The translations under genes and the position numbers were made by a program. Shown here in pieces: positions 47,657-57,774 of a stretch of DNA of 61,829 bases. Under the pieces are notes generated by a model. It searched no databases. It saw nothing but the letters and a program-made list of their open reading frames with translations, and had not been told where the DNA came from. Numbering within the stretch: the stretch's first letter is position 1; every line of letters begins with the position of its first letter. This DNA is from Campylobacteraceae bacterium (GTDB lineage: Bacteria; Campylobacterota; Campylobacteria; Campylobacterales; Sulfurovaceae). The stretch is from NCBI GenBank assembly GCA_027038275.1, contig JALVXC010000025.1, positions 1-61,829 on the forward strand, read 5' to 3'.

Positions 47657-50600
47657 TTACAATTCATTTTTTAAAATAATAAATGTTGTATTAGTAGTAA
47701 GAAGTATTAAAATAAAGATACTAAATAAGTTTAGAGAAGTAACAGATTTAGAAGTATATGGTGAACAACTGCAAGAAGCAGTTGTATCTAACACAGTAGG
47801 AGCATGGTATATACCCATATCTTCTGTATAGTCATTATTGATTAGATTAATATTTGTAATTTGAGCATTACTATTGGCATCAGAGTCAAGGCTATTGTCT
47901 GAACCTTGGTTAGCTGATGTGATATTGTAGTTATTAGGTAGATTAGAGAACTCAATACAGTAACTTCCTGCTAATAGGTTTGTAAACTGGTAATAACCAT
48001 TACTATTGGTAGTTGTATGTTGAGTAGAGCTTCTACTACATGTAGCATTGTTATATAGATTTACAGTTACACCATTAACTCCTGTCTCATTAGAGTCTTG
48101 AATACCATCTCTGTCACTATCAATCCATACTCTATCTCCGAGTGTGTAATGTTTTTTAGGTGGAACAACTACTATTGGAGCATGGTATATACCCATATCT
48201 TCTGTATAGTCATTATTGATTAGATTAATATTTGTAATTTGAGCATTACTATTGGCATCAGAGTCAAGGTTATTGTTTGAGCCTTGGTTAGCTGATGTGA
48301 TATTGTACTCATTAGGTATGTTAGAGAACTCAATACAGTAACTTCCTGCTAATAGGTTTGTAAACTGGTAATAACCATTACTATTGGTAGTTGTATGTTG
48401 AGTAGAGTTTCCACTACATGTAGCATTGTTATATAGATTTACAGTTACACCATTAACTCCTGTCTCATTAGAGTCTTGAATACCATCTCTGTCACTATCA
48501 ATCCATACTCTATCTCCGAGTGTATAATGTTGAGGTGTAGGTGGAACTACTACTGGAGCATGATATATACCCATATCTTCTGTAGGGTCATTACTAGTTA
48601 GATTGATATTTCTAATTTGGGCATTACTATTGGCATCAGAGTCAAGGCTATTGTCTGAACCTTGGTTAGCTGATGTGATATTGTAGTTATTAGGTAGATT
48701 AGAGAACTCAATACAGTAACTTCCTGCTAATAGGTTTGTAAACTGGTAATAACCATTACTATTGGTAGTTGTATGTTGAGTAGAGTTTCCACTACATGTA
48801 GCATTGTTATATAGATTTACAGTTACACCATTAACTCCTGTCTCATTAGAGTCTTGAATACCATCTCTGTCACTATCAATCCATACTCTATCTCCTAACG
48901 TATAATATGATGAAGGTTTAAATCCAATATCAAAGCTATGATTATTGTTCCCAACTAAGGGAATATTTGAGTCTAGTATAGCTACTATGGCATTATTGTT
49001 ATTAAGAATTCCATTACTGTCATTGATACTCTCTCCCTTATTAGGCTGTGTAAGTTCTTTTCCACTTAGCATATTTTGTTTAGAACTACCAGCAATATTA
49101 GGAATGCTAATATAACAGTGATTAATGTTGTTCTTTACTAAAGAGCTAACACCATATATATAATTTGATGTTAAGGTGGAATTATTTGGATTATTAGAAA
49201 AAAGATAGTTACCATTATTATCAGTAGTAGCTCTAAATAGACCATTATCACAGATTAATGATATATTTACATCTTTTATTCCAGTTTCATTAGCATCTTG
49301 AATACCATTTGAATTTTCATCAAACCAAACCCTATCACCTATCTCTATTGGAGCGTCATCAGTAATGAGCTCAATATCTCCCATACCATTTGCTTTCCAA
49401 CTTAAGCCATTACCTTTAGTCATTGCTGTAGCATACCAATTATCTATAGAGCCATTTTTTAGGCTTAAAGTATTAACCCCTTGGGAATCCCAGTAGACTT
49501 TTGTATCTCCTATTGGGTTTTCAGGATGAGGGTCAATTACTGTTAATAGCAGTTGGTCGCTACCTTTTAGAATAGCCAATGCTCCATTAGAAGATTCATG
49601 TGCACCATCTACACCAAAATCATTAAAAAACTCATTAATTCTAGTCAGTGGAGTAGTGTAGCTAGATAAAAAATTTGAATAATTATATCTTAGACAATTA
49701 TTCGTCCCTTCTATACTATATATATCATTTTTATAACATACTTTTAATATCTCTCCTGCAACCAAAGCAGATTCACTTGTTTTATTTGCATCTAATATAG
49801 CAGGATAATTATTGATTGCTGATTGTGCAGAATGTCTATCTAAAAACGATAAGTACATATTATTATATTTATCAAATTCAATATCACTTAAGATAGGTTC
49901 TGCATAGTAATGAAATATAGTTCTATTATCATCTACATAGGTATCTTCCCACGCATGCCAACCTCTAAGCTCTTTTGAGTAGTTAAGATCAAAAGATAAT
50001 ACTTGTTCAAATCCATTCTCTGGATTAGTTAAACTAAATTTTAATACCGATGCAGATAAATCATCTTTTGATTTAGATTTACTTGCATCACAGACAGTAC
50101 CCAAATAACCAGCACCTTCATGTACCTTTAATGCCCATGGTCTAAGCTCTCCATTTTTACATGTTGGAACATTTGCTATATCTTTAATTAAGTATTGATT
50201 TATTGTTGTGCTAGAGGATGTAAGAGTATTTGTATCTTTAGAAATATCAATAGATATAAGCCCTTTTTGATGTAGGTTAACTAACCAAAGTGTAGCATTG
50301 TTCTCATCTATATCAATTCCACCATAAGAAATTTTTCCAACTTTAGCATATGCATCAAAGTCTACATTTGGAGTAGTTGGAGAGTCAGGTAGAATATAGT
50401 TTGAGTTAGTTTCTCTATCTACAGTTCCTAAATCAATAGGTATATTACTATTTGAAGGAGTATCTCCCTGAATAGAAAAGTTTTCAACTTTACTATCATC
50501 AGTAGTATTATTTGAATAATCTATAATATAAATGGTTGAAGGGTTCTCTTTAAATCCAATATGTCGTTGAAGCATACTAGATACAAAAAGACGTTTTTTG

Positions 50601-51202
50601 TTTTTTTGATAAGCTTTTCCCCAAATTGAACCAAGCATATCTTTACTAATTGTAGAAATAGGTTTAGGTCCAGTTCCTGGTTGTCCATGTAGCCCAATTG
50701 ATGGGATATCAACTGTAGAGTAATTTCCATTCATTCCTGTTGAGTTATATTTAATAAATTGAAGACTCTGTAAATCACCACTTATATAAGTACCATTTTG
50801 TTGAATATTACTAACATAAATAGGATTTGTAGTAGATGAAAAATCATCTGGGTTATGTAGTCCAAAACTAATATTATTATCTCCATTTTTAACAAATTGA
50901 ACACTATTATTTAAACCTGGACTCTCTTTTAAATAGTTTGGAATATCTGAAAACTCAATTCGAGAATTTTGTGTTACTTCTAAATGCCATGTACCATTAC
51001 TATCGGTAGTAGTGCTAATATTGTCTGGATATGCAGTTACCTTTATGTTTGCTACCCCTAATTCATTTAAATCTTTTTTACCATAAGTGTTCAGTTCTAA
51101 AATACCTCCACTATTTTTTACTGGTAAGTCCTGAAATACTTGTCCTCCTATCCCTGCAAATAACCATGTATTAAACAAAAATATTAAAACTATTTTTAAC
51201 AT
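47657..51202 (-). CDS. Giant secreted SdrD-B-repeat protein with C-terminal membrane tail
   Basis: 1181 residues. A signal peptide of about 17 residues (ending LFAG) leads into a Cna-B/SdrD-like domain (VANIKVTAYPDN). Residues of about 110-615 have propeller-like strand pairs. One divergent SdrD B domain (IGDRVWFDENSNGIQDANETG, about 622-760, quoted in part) precedes three almost identical 126-residue repeats from residue 767, each starting YTLGDRVWIDSDRDGIQD with Asp-rich calcium sites. The end is a CSCSPYTSKSV segment, a hydrophobic helix and the tail LKNEL, like a sorting signal. AAAAGGAG precedes the ATG. Probably a cell-surface stalk or adhesin set inside the polysaccharide locus. Confidence 0.85.
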   Translation of the reverse strand: MLKIVLIFLFNTWLFAGIGGQVFQDLPVKNSGGILELNTYGKKDLNELGVANIKVTAYPDNISTTTDSNGTWHLEVTQNSRIEFSDIPNYLKESPGLNNSVQFVKNGDNNISFGLHNPDDFSSTTNPIYVSNIQQNGTYISGDLQSLQFIKYNSTGMNGNYSTVDIPSIGLHGQPGTGPKPISTISKDMLGSIWGKAYQKNKKRLFVSSMLQRHIGFKENPSTIYIIDYSNNTTDDSKVENFSIQGDTPSNSNIPIDLGTVDRETNSNYILPDSPTTPNVDFDAYAKVGKISYGGIDIDENNATLWLVNLHQKGLISIDISKDTNTLTSSSTTINQYLIKDIANVPTCKNGELRPWALKVHEGAGYLGTVCDASKSKSKDDLSASVLKFSLTNPENGFEQVLSFDLNYSKELRGWHAWEDTYVDDNRTIFHYYAEPILSDIEFDKYNNMYLSFLDRHSAQSAINNYPAILDANKTSESALVAGEILKVCYKNDIYSIEGTNNCLRYNYSNFLSSYTTPLTRINEFFNDFGVDGAHESSNGALAILKGSDQLLLTVIDPHPENPIGDTKVYWDSQGVNTLSLKNGSIDNWYATAMTKGNGLSWKANGMGDIELITDDAPIEIGDRVWFDENSNGIQDANETGIKDVNISLICDNGLFRATTDNNGNYLFSNNPNNSTLTSNYIYGVSSLVKNNINHCYISIPNIAGSSKQNMLSGKELTQPNKGESINDSNGILNNNNAIVAILDSNIPLVGNNNHSFDIGFKPSSYYTLGDRVWIDSDRDGIQDSNETGVNGVTVNLYNNATCSGNSTQHTTTNSNGYYQFTNLLAGSYCIEFSNLPNNYNITSANQGSDNSLDSDANSNAQIRNINLTSNDPTEDMGIYHAPVVVPPTPQHYTLGDRVWIDSDRDGIQDSNETGVNGVTVNLYNNATCSGNSTQHTTTNSNGYYQFTNLLAGSYCIEFSNIPNEYNITSANQGSNNNLDSDANSNAQITNINLINNDYTEDMGIYHAPIVVVPPKKHYTLGDRVWIDSDRDGIQDSNETGVNGVTVNLYNNATCSRSSTQHTTTNSNGYYQFTNLLAGSYCIEFSNLPNNYNITSANQGSDNSLDSDANSNAQITNINLINNDYTEDMGIYHAPTVLDTTASCSCSPYTSKSVTSLNLFSIFILILLTTNTTFIILKNEL
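47795..48904 (-). repeat. Three tandem 378-base units within the SdrD-like gene
   Basis: Units at 48527-48904, 48149-48526 and about 47795-48148 (the last lacks its inter-domain linker) are nearly identical at DNA level with a period of exactly 378 bases (126 codons). They differ in a few substitutions and in the Pro-rich linker between domains. Confidence 0.85.
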
Positions 51203-51377
51203 AAATAAACTCCTTTTGTTTTATTAAGAATTATACATAAAATAAATTATTTTTTAATTTAAAAAAACAATTATTAATGCAAAATAACGTTTATAGTGGA
51301 TTTTTAACATAAAATTGTAAAAAAATAGTAAAAAATTTACCAGAATATTTAAAATTTGTAGGGAGTTAATAGATAAG

Positions 51378-51395
51378 GAGAGTATATATACTCTC
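51378..51395. terminator. 18-base palindrome after tviB, possible terminator
   Basis: GAGAGTATATATACTCTC is perfectly self-complementary and lies 60 bases past the tviB stop, between it and the SdrD-like gene start. The T-rich side is towards the plus strand, so as a minus-strand terminator it is weak. The rest of 51203-51454 is AT-rich leader. Confidence 0.4.
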
Positions 51396-51454
51396 TATTT
51401 TATTTTATGTAGTATTTATTAGTTTAATTTAAAGTAAAGTTTAGAATAGTAATT

Positions 51455-52708
51455 TTACAGTCTTCCATCCGCTTGTTCTAAGATAGATTTAATATCAAAA
51501 ACAACTTGATTTTCATTGTCAAGTTTTATATTTTTATACTTATTATGAGCAACAGCAAGAACAACAGCATCATAATCATCTACATTAGCATCTGCTTTTA
51601 GCTCTAAAGAGTATTCTCTTTGAACCTCCTCTTTATCTGCCCAGTAGTCACTTACATCAACATTACAACCAAACTCTTGTAGTTCTCGAATAACATCAAT
51701 AACACGAGAGTTTCTAATGTCTGGACAGTTCTCTTTAAAGGTTATTCCAAGTACTAAAACTTTAGACCCTTCTATCTTCTTGCCTTTTTTAATCATGAGT
51801 TTAATCACTTGACTTGCTACATAGATACCCATATTGTCATTGAGCCTTCGTCCTGCTAAGATAATCTCTGGATTATATCCTACCTCTTGAGCTTTATGTG
51901 TTAAGTAGTATGGGTCAACACCAATACAGTGTCCTCCAACCAAACCAGGTTTAAATGGTAAAAAGTTCCACTTTGTTCCTGCTGCTTCTAGTACAGCATT
52001 AGTATCAATTCCTAGTCTATTAAATATCATAGATAGCTCATTCACAAAAGCGATATTTATGTCTCTTTGTGAATTCTCAATAACTTTTGCAGCTTCTGCT
52101 ACTTTAATTGTTGGAGCTAAGTGAGTACCAGCTGTAATAATTGAGGCGTAAAGCTCATTAACTCTTTTACCTATCTCTGGTGTTGAGCCTGATGTCACTT
52201 TTAAAATTTTAGTAACAGTATGCTCTTTATCTCCTGGATTAATACGCTCTGGGCTATAGCCACAGAAGAAGTCTTCATTAAATTTTAAGCTTGAGAATTT
52301 TTCTAAAATAGGAACACACTCCTCTTCTGTAGCACCTGGGTAAACTGTACTCTCATATATAACAATGTCATCTTTTTTAAGTACTTTACCAATAGATTCA
52401 CTTGCTTTAATAAGAGGTGTTAAGTCTGGTTTTTTGTGTTTGTCTATTGGTGTTGGTACAGTTACAATATATATATTACAATCAGCAATATCTTCTAATT
52501 GATTAGTAAATTGCATCTTGTTTTCAATAGCCTCTTTAACTTGCTCTGTTGAAAGTTCTAAAGTTCTATCAACTCCTGAACGTAACTCATCTATTCTCCA
52601 CTGTGCAATGTCAAAACCTACTACTTCATATTTTGATGAAAATGCATGTGCTAGAGGTAATCCTACATAGCCTAGTCCTATTACTGCTATTTTGTCTTTA
52701 CTGTTCAT
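51455..52708 (-). CDS. tviB: UDP-N-acetyl-hexosamine dehydrogenase, TviB/WbpO type
   Basis: A 417-residue UDP-sugar dehydrogenase that oxidises UDP-GlcNAc (or UDP-GalNAc) at C6. [17 protein letters not shown] binds NAD, and [64 protein letters not shown] (abridged: [14 protein letters not shown] with the catalytic Cys) and [11 protein letters not shown] follow Vi-antigen TviB very closely. The ATG at 52708 is chosen because AAAGGAG lies nine bases upstream; an in-frame ATG at 52747 lies in the tviC coding end. With TviC it gives UDP-GalNAcA. Last gene of the export operon. Confidence 0.93.
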   Translation of the reverse strand: MNSKDKIAVIGLGYVGLPLAHAFSSKYEVVGFDIAQWRIDELRSGVDRTLELSTEQVKEAIENKMQFTNQLEDIADCNIYIVTVPTPIDKHKKPDLTPLIKASESIGKVLKKDDIVIYESTVYPGATEEECVPILEKFSSLKFNEDFFCGYSPERINPGDKEHTVTKILKVTSGSTPEIGKRVNELYASIITAGTHLAPTIKVAEAAKVIENSQRDINIAFVNELSMIFNRLGIDTNAVLEAAGTKWNFLPFKPGLVGGHCIGVDPYYLTHKAQEVGYNPEIILAGRRLNDNMGIYVASQVIKLMIKKGKKIEGSKVLVLGITFKENCPDIRNSRVIDVIRELQEFGCNVDVSDYWADKEEVQREYSLELKADANVDDYDAVVLAVAHNKYKNIKLDNENQVVFDIKSILEQADGRL

Positions 52709-53744
52709 TACTGTTTCTCCTTTTTGTGTCTTGAATATACCATGCAATGGATTCTTTTAGACCACTCTCCAATGTATGGGTTGGCTCATAGCCTAAAAGT
52801 TTTTGCATTTTATCAATGTTGGCATTAGAGTGACGAATATCTCCTGCTCTAAAATCTCTATAGATAGGCTTTTTAATCTCTAGGTCTGGAAGATTCTCTT
52901 TTATACCTTCAACAATAGCATTATAGAGATTATTAAGTGTTTCTCTTCCTCCAATAGCTGTATTAAAGGCTTGACCAAATGCTTTTTCATTGGTGGTAGT
53001 TCCTGCTAATATATTGGCTTGAACAACATTGTCAATATAGGTAAAATCTCTACTTGTTTCACCATCACCATTAATAAAAACATCCTCTCCTTTAAGTATT
53101 TGTCCTATCCATTTTGGCATAACAGCTGCATAAGCACCATTTGGGTCTTGACGTTTTCCAAAAACATTAAAATAACGTAATCCAATGGCTTCCATTCCAT
53201 AACACTTTTCAAATACTCCCATATAAAGCTCATTGACATATTTTGTAACAGCATAAGGGGAGAGAAGGTTACCTGTTCTATCTTCAACTTTTGGTAGCTC
53301 TTTAGAGTCTCCATAAACGGAAGAAGACGAAGCAAAAACAAAACGTTTAACACTATTCTCTTTTGCAGCCGTTAACATATTGAGAAAGCCTGTGACATTA
53401 TTGTGATTTGTTAATATAGGGTTGTCTATAGACCTTGGAACTGAACCAAGTGCCGCTTGATGAAGAATAATATCAACATTGTTTGTAATATCTTTACAAG
53501 TTTCGTAATTGACTATGTCTCCCTCTATAAAGTTAAAGTTAGACCACTGCTCTTTTGTTACAGATGCTTTGATATGCTCTAGATTATATCTGTGACCAGT
53601 TGAAAAGTTATCCAAGCCAATAACACTCTGTTTTAGTTTTAAAAGTGCTTCAACTAGGTTAGAACCTATAAATCCTGCAGCACCTGTTACTACCCATCTT
53701 TTTTTATTTTTTAATAGGTAGGCTTTTGTCTGTTCATATTGCAT
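52698..53744 (-). CDS. tviC: UDP-N-acetylglucosamine(uronate) 4-epimerase, TviC/WbpP type
   Basis: A 348-residue extended SDR enzyme. The NAD motif is [12 protein letters not shown] (about 19-30), the C4 signature is [12 protein letters not shown], then [12 protein letters not shown], catalytic SSSSVYGDS and YAVTKYVNE (Tyr-x3-Lys), and [16 protein letters not shown]. This is the WbpP/TviC subgroup, which prefers N-acetylated UDP-hexoses and uronates. It overlaps tviB by 11 bases, and the pair should make UDP-GalNAcA from UDP-GlcNAc. AAAGGAAA precedes the ATG. Confidence 0.93.
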   Translation of the reverse strand: MQYEQTKAYLLKNKKRWVVTGAAGFIGSNLVEALLKLKQSVIGLDNFSTGHRYNLEHIKASVTKEQWSNFNFIEGDIVNYETCKDITNNVDIILHQAALGSVPRSIDNPILTNHNNVTGFLNMLTAAKENSVKRFVFASSSSVYGDSKELPKVEDRTGNLLSPYAVTKYVNELYMGVFEKCYGMEAIGLRYFNVFGKRQDPNGAYAAVMPKWIGQILKGEDVFINGDGETSRDFTYIDNVVQANILAGTTTNEKAFGQAFNTAIGGRETLNNLYNAIVEGIKENLPDLEIKKPIYRDFRAGDIRHSNANIDKMQKLLGYEPTHTLESGLKESIAWYIQDTKRRNSNEQ

Positions 53745-53753
53745 TAATTTCCT

Positions 53754-54485
53754 TTATAAATTATTTTTTATTGTATTTAGTTTGAGCATTTTTTTACAAG
53801 TTCTACTTTTTAAAAAATGCTCAAGTCTTTTTATATCTCTTATTCTGTGTGCATCGCTACCAATAAAATCAACAAGACCATATTTGATTAATTGATGAGC
53901 TATATTGGAAGTTGATTTTGATTTACTATAAAGAGATTTTGCATTAACTTGAAATAAAACACCTAATGCTTTCAATCGTTTATAATTTTCTATATTATTA
54001 TTTAAATAGTTATAACGCTCTGGATGTGCCATAACAGGTATATATCCTTTCTTTAATAAATTACTAATAATCTCTTCTAAAATAAGAGGTTTTGTTATAC
54101 AGCTTGTTTCAAAAAGTACATAGTGTTTTCTAAATGTTAATAGGTTTTTATCTTCTATTAAATTTAAAAAGTGCATGTCAACGTAATATTCTGCTCCAGC
54201 TTCCAGTGAAATATTAATCTCTTCTTGCTTAAGTACTTGTTTAACTGTATATAGCTTTTCTAAAATTATCTCTCTATTATTTGGGTAAAAGTCACTAATA
54301 ATATGAGGAGTTGCTATCAGCTTGGTATACCCTAATAGATGAAATTGCCTAATAAGCTCTATAGATTGTTTTAATGTTTGCGCACCATCATCTATCCCTG
54401 GGAGTATATGAGAGTGTATATCAACCTTAAAAGGATTTAGTTTGGCTTCATAGGGGTTTGGTTTAAATAGAGATTTGAAAAACAT
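53754..54485 (-). CDS. cpsB: CpsB/CapC-type tyrosine-protein phosphatase (PHP fold)
   Basis: A 243-residue PHP-fold metallophosphatase. VDIHSHILPGIDDGAQT (about 22-38) supplies metal-binding His and Asp, IATPHI a further His, EAGAEYYVD the Glu, AHPERYNYL and SDAHRI the remaining metal ligands. It would dephosphorylate the tyrosine tail of the Wzc-like kinase whose stop overlaps its ATG by one base (TAATG). PHP phosphatases are the Gram-positive type, while Gram-negative capsule systems more often use a low-molecular-weight phosphatase (Wzb). The catalytic set is complete. Confidence 0.92.
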   Translation of the reverse strand: MFFKSLFKPNPYEAKLNPFKVDIHSHILPGIDDGAQTLKQSIELIRQFHLLGYTKLIATPHIISDFYPNNREIILEKLYTVKQVLKQEEINISLEAGAEYYVDMHFLNLIEDKNLLTFRKHYVLFETSCITKPLILEEIISNLLKKGYIPVMAHPERYNYLNNNIENYKRLKALGVLFQVNAKSLYSKSKSTSNIAHQLIKYGLVDFIGSDAHRIRDIKRLEHFLKSRTCKKMLKLNTIKNNL

Positions 54486-56821
54486 TATTCATACTCATAA
54501 CTATATCCATATCCATACTCTCCATTCTTCTCTTTAGAAGCATTGAGAATTAAGCCAACATTTTGAAACTTATGTTTTTCAATTATTGTTTCTAATGTTT
54601 GAATAAACTCCTTTTTTGCATAATCTTCTCGTATAATAATTAAATTTAAATCACTATATTGCATAATTGTCTTTGTGTCACTGACTATACCTATTGGTGC
54701 TGTATCAATAATAATATACTCATACTGTTTCCTAAGTTTTTCAAGAATGATAGGTAACTGTTTTGATAAAATTAACTCAGATGGGTTAGAGGGAATAGGA
54801 CCAGATGGAATAATATCCAAATTAGCAAACTCTGTTGCATAGATAACATCTTCTAAACTACACTCTCCATTTAAAAAATTACTAATTCCTTTATCATTTA
54901 AAATATCAAAAAAATTATGAAGGCTAGGTTTTCTAAGGTCAAGATTAATTAAAAGAGTTTTATACTTTGCCATCTCTAAAATAGTTGCTAAATTTGCAGA
55001 AATAGTACTTTTACCTTCATTAGCAATAGTTGATGTTATTAATATTACTATACCTTTATTCTGTCTATTTTTTAATTGAAGATTAGTTCGTAAGCTTCTA
55101 AAAGCTTCTGTAAATGGTGATTTTGCTACTTTATTAACGTATATAGTACCTTTTTTCTGTTTTTGATAAGGAATTGTTCCATAAATAGGTAATAGTGTTT
55201 GAGTTTCAATATCACTTTTATTTTTGATATAGCTGTATTTTAAGTCTCTTAAAAAAGCTAATATTGTACCTAAGATTAAACCTAATACTGTTCCAAGTAG
55301 TATAATAAATTTACGCTTAGGTTTAATAGGTCTATTTGAACTATATGCAGGGTCAATAATTTGATAGTTAGAAAAAGTAGCCAATTGCAAAATTTTATTT
55401 TCAGCCTGTTTTTTTAGCAAATATTCATACATTTTTGACTTAACTTCATAATTTCTTTTAATATTAACTAATTCTCTCTCTTTTGATGGAAGAGATTTCA
55501 TATTCTCTTCATAAGAGTGTTTAAGCTTTAGTAAGTTAATATTCTCATACTCAATATTTTTACGAAGACTATTAAGATTATATACAATTTTATTATGTAA
55601 TGATGAAATTTGTTTGCGTAGTACTTTTAGCTTTGGGTATTCATCTGTATACTCTTGAGTTAAAGATTGTTCTTCTATTTGTGCATTTTGTAGCCTAGAA
55701 ATTAAACTTAATGTACTCTCATCACCTAATTTGGAGATAGATGGTGCTATAGCATCAAGGTTGTAATTATGTTTTACAAAATCAATTAAATTCGTAATTA
55801 ATTTCTTCTTTAATTTATTTTCTGATATTTCTATTTCAATATCACTCAATTTTTTAATATATAGTGTTCCTTCTTCAGATGGTTTAGCAATATTTTTAGA
55901 GATTTGAAGAGCTTCTAGACTTTTTTCAGATTTTTTTAATTCTTTTTTTATATTATTTAGTTCTTTCACAATAAAATTTAATGTTCTAGAGTTTTGTCTA
56001 TTTTTACTCTCTATACTATATTCAATAAAACTTTTTGATAAAGAGCTAATATATAAATTTGCTCGTTTTGGAATAGTATCTTCAAAAGAGATTTTAATAA
56101 GGGATGTATCCTTTTGAAGTTGTGAAACATTAAGTTTATTTTTTATAAATGTTTCAAAGATATGTCTTGTATCAGTTCCATTTAGTACAAAAGAAATAGG
56201 TTCTGAAATATCTGATTTTTTATGGATAATAATTTCCATATATTGATTTTTTATAATTTTATTAAATTGATTATTTTCAATAGTTTTAAAAATAAAATCA
56301 TTTTTTTTAAAAATCATCTTTTTTAATTTTCTTTTATATGATAGTTTATAACTAAGGGTAAAGCCTTGTTCTGTAGGGGTTAAAGTAATTCTTTTTCCTA
56401 AAATTTTAGGATTCAAAATTTTTATTTGTTCTACCTTTATAGGTGATTCATCTTGAAATAACTCTACTGTTTTATACTTTTTTTTATGGAAGTATTGTAT
56501 ACTAAAGTCTACATTTTTTAAAGCCATTTGATTAATTTTATATGTTTTTAAAAGTGTAATCTCCTCTTTAACATTTTTTGCATTATCTGTAGGTGTTACA
56601 CTATTTACAATATCATTTGTTTTAGTTTTTTGACTTGCCTTTACTTTTAAAATAGAATAAGATTGATAGATAGATGGTTTTTGATAGCTGTAAATATATG
56701 CAAATAGTGTACTTAAAATAGTTATAATAAGAATAGACCACTTATAATTTTTTAACACTTTTATGATGTCGGCAATAGTTAACTCTTTCTTGACTAAATT
56801 AGTAGAATTTATTTGTTCCAT
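54485..56821 (-). CDS. wzc: Polysaccharide co-polymerase with tyrosine autokinase domain (Wzc-like)
   Basis: A 778-residue inner-membrane protein: TM1 at about 28-45, a long periplasmic Wzz/GNVR region with coiled-coil stretches (about 280-480), TM2 (FIILLGTVLGLILGTILAFL, near 505-525) after the RPIKPKR proline motif, then a cytosolic BY-kinase. Walker A is TSTIANEGKST, Walker A' is LLINLDLRKPS and Walker B is YIIIDTAPIG. The C-terminus is a tyrosine cluster (YGYGYSYEYE) for autophosphorylation. It controls chain length and works with Wza and the Wzy-like polymerase. First two bases of the CpsB start overlap its stop region. All kinase motifs are intact. Confidence 0.93.
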   Translation of the reverse strand: MEQINSTNLVKKELTIADIIKVLKNYKWSILIITILSTLFAYIYSYQKPSIYQSYSILKVKASQKTKTNDIVNSVTPTDNAKNVKEEITLLKTYKINQMALKNVDFSIQYFHKKKYKTVELFQDESPIKVEQIKILNPKILGKRITLTPTEQGFTLSYKLSYKRKLKKMIFKKNDFIFKTIENNQFNKIIKNQYMEIIIHKKSDISEPISFVLNGTDTRHIFETFIKNKLNVSQLQKDTSLIKISFEDTIPKRANLYISSLSKSFIEYSIESKNRQNSRTLNFIVKELNNIKKELKKSEKSLEALQISKNIAKPSEEGTLYIKKLSDIEIEISENKLKKKLITNLIDFVKHNYNLDAIAPSISKLGDESTLSLISRLQNAQIEEQSLTQEYTDEYPKLKVLRKQISSLHNKIVYNLNSLRKNIEYENINLLKLKHSYEENMKSLPSKERELVNIKRNYEVKSKMYEYLLKKQAENKILQLATFSNYQIIDPAYSSNRPIKPKRKFIILLGTVLGLILGTILAFLRDLKYSYIKNKSDIETQTLLPIYGTIPYQKQKKGTIYVNKVAKSPFTEAFRSLRTNLQLKNRQNKGIVILITSTIANEGKSTISANLATILEMAKYKTLLINLDLRKPSLHNFFDILNDKGISNFLNGECSLEDVIYATEFANLDIIPSGPIPSNPSELILSKQLPIILEKLRKQYEYIIIDTAPIGIVSDTKTIMQYSDLNLIIIREDYAKKEFIQTLETIIEKHKFQNVGLILNASKEKNGEYGYGYSYEYE

Positions 56822-56844
56822 TATAATTATTATCCTATTTCTAA

Positions 56845-57585
56845 TTAATTTGATAAAAATTTAATACTAACAAATGGTTGAAGGATATTGCTAATTAGTC
56901 TAAATACAGGGCTAATTTCATTAACTTGTGTATTGAAAGCTTTCATCCCATTTGGCATAACATAGACAATATCATTAGGTTTAATCATAATATTTGCAGA
57001 GATAATAGAGTGGATATCTGTTAAGCTTACTATTGTAGAGGTTACTTCTGAATCACCCATTTTTCTCATAACTAAAATAGAGTTTCTATTTGCTTGGTCA
57101 GTTAAATCACCAGCTCTTGCTAATATCTGAAGTAGAGGTAGCTGTTCATTCTCTAAGGCAATTTCACCTGGTCTTTTTACTTCTCCTATTACATAAGCTC
57201 TTTTATTGATAACTTCAAGATGGATATCTGGTTTTTTTAAGTAGACTCTATAGGCTTCTGTTAATGCTGCTTCAGCCTCTGGTTGAGTAAGACCTGCTAA
57301 ATGAATTTTTTTAATTAGAGGAAGTCTAATGTCTCCTTTTGAATCTATAAGTAGTCCACGCTCTTGTTGGGCATAGGCAGAGTTAACTGAACTTAGTTCG
57401 GGATGCTTATAAATAATAATAGAGAGTCTATCATGTGGTTGTATCTTATACTCAAAATCCACATTTTTTAGGGTAGTAGTAATTTTTTTCGATTTTGAAG
57501 GAGTTGCTTTATTAAATAGTATGTAGTCATTTTTTGTACTACAACCCGAAAAAGCTATAACCATTGCTAATAAAAAGTATTTCAT
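56845..57585 (-). CDS. wza: Polysaccharide export outer-membrane lipoprotein (Wza family)
   Basis: A 246-residue lipoprotein (signal ending AFSGC at about residue 15) with the Poly_export domain (YKIQPHDRLSIIIYKHPELS, about 51-70, quoted in part), RLPLIKKIHLAGLTQPEAEAALTEAY, and an SLBB domain (VYVIGEVKRPGEIAL then LQILARAGDL). It is shorter than E. coli Wza (379 residues as remembered), with one SLBB and no obvious C-terminal barrel helix, so the pore may be formed differently. It is the first gene of the export operon; AGGAG precedes the ATG. Confidence 0.92.
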   Translation of the reverse strand: MKYFLLAMVIAFSGCSTKNDYILFNKATPSKSKKITTTLKNVDFEYKIQPHDRLSIIIYKHPELSSVNSAYAQQERGLLIDSKGDIRLPLIKKIHLAGLTQPEAEAALTEAYRVYLKKPDIHLEVINKRAYVIGEVKRPGEIALENEQLPLLQILARAGDLTDQANRNSILVMRKMGDSEVTSTIVSLTDIHSIISANIMIKPNDIVYVMPNGMKAFNTQVNEISPVFRLISNILQPFVSIKFLSN

Positions 57586-57626
57586 ATTCTAATATCTCCT
57601 GCTATTTTAAATAATATAAAGAATAA

Positions 57627-57653
57627 TAACAAAATTTATGTAATATTTTGTTA
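57627..57653 (-). promoter_or_regulatory. Inverted repeat in the wza leader
   Basis: A 9-base perfect inverted repeat, TAACAAAAT with ATTTTGTTA, 9-base spacer, 42 bases upstream of the wza ATG. A possible operator of the export operon; AT-rich, so weak support. The 189-base region to moaC holds no gene. Confidence 0.25.
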
Positions 57654-57774
57654 AAAATTATTTTAAAAGTGTAAATTTTTTTTTTAAAAAATACATTAAA
57701 AAAACGGTTTTACTATTAAATTAGTTGATTTTTGTTAAAATTCAAGAGTTGTATTTTGAATAAGAAGGCAAAAG

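Noticed and set aside
47795-48904. Regularly spaced direct repeats that could suggest a CRISPR array
   Set aside because: The unit is 378 bases, fully coding, with no spacers. It encodes SdrD B domains.
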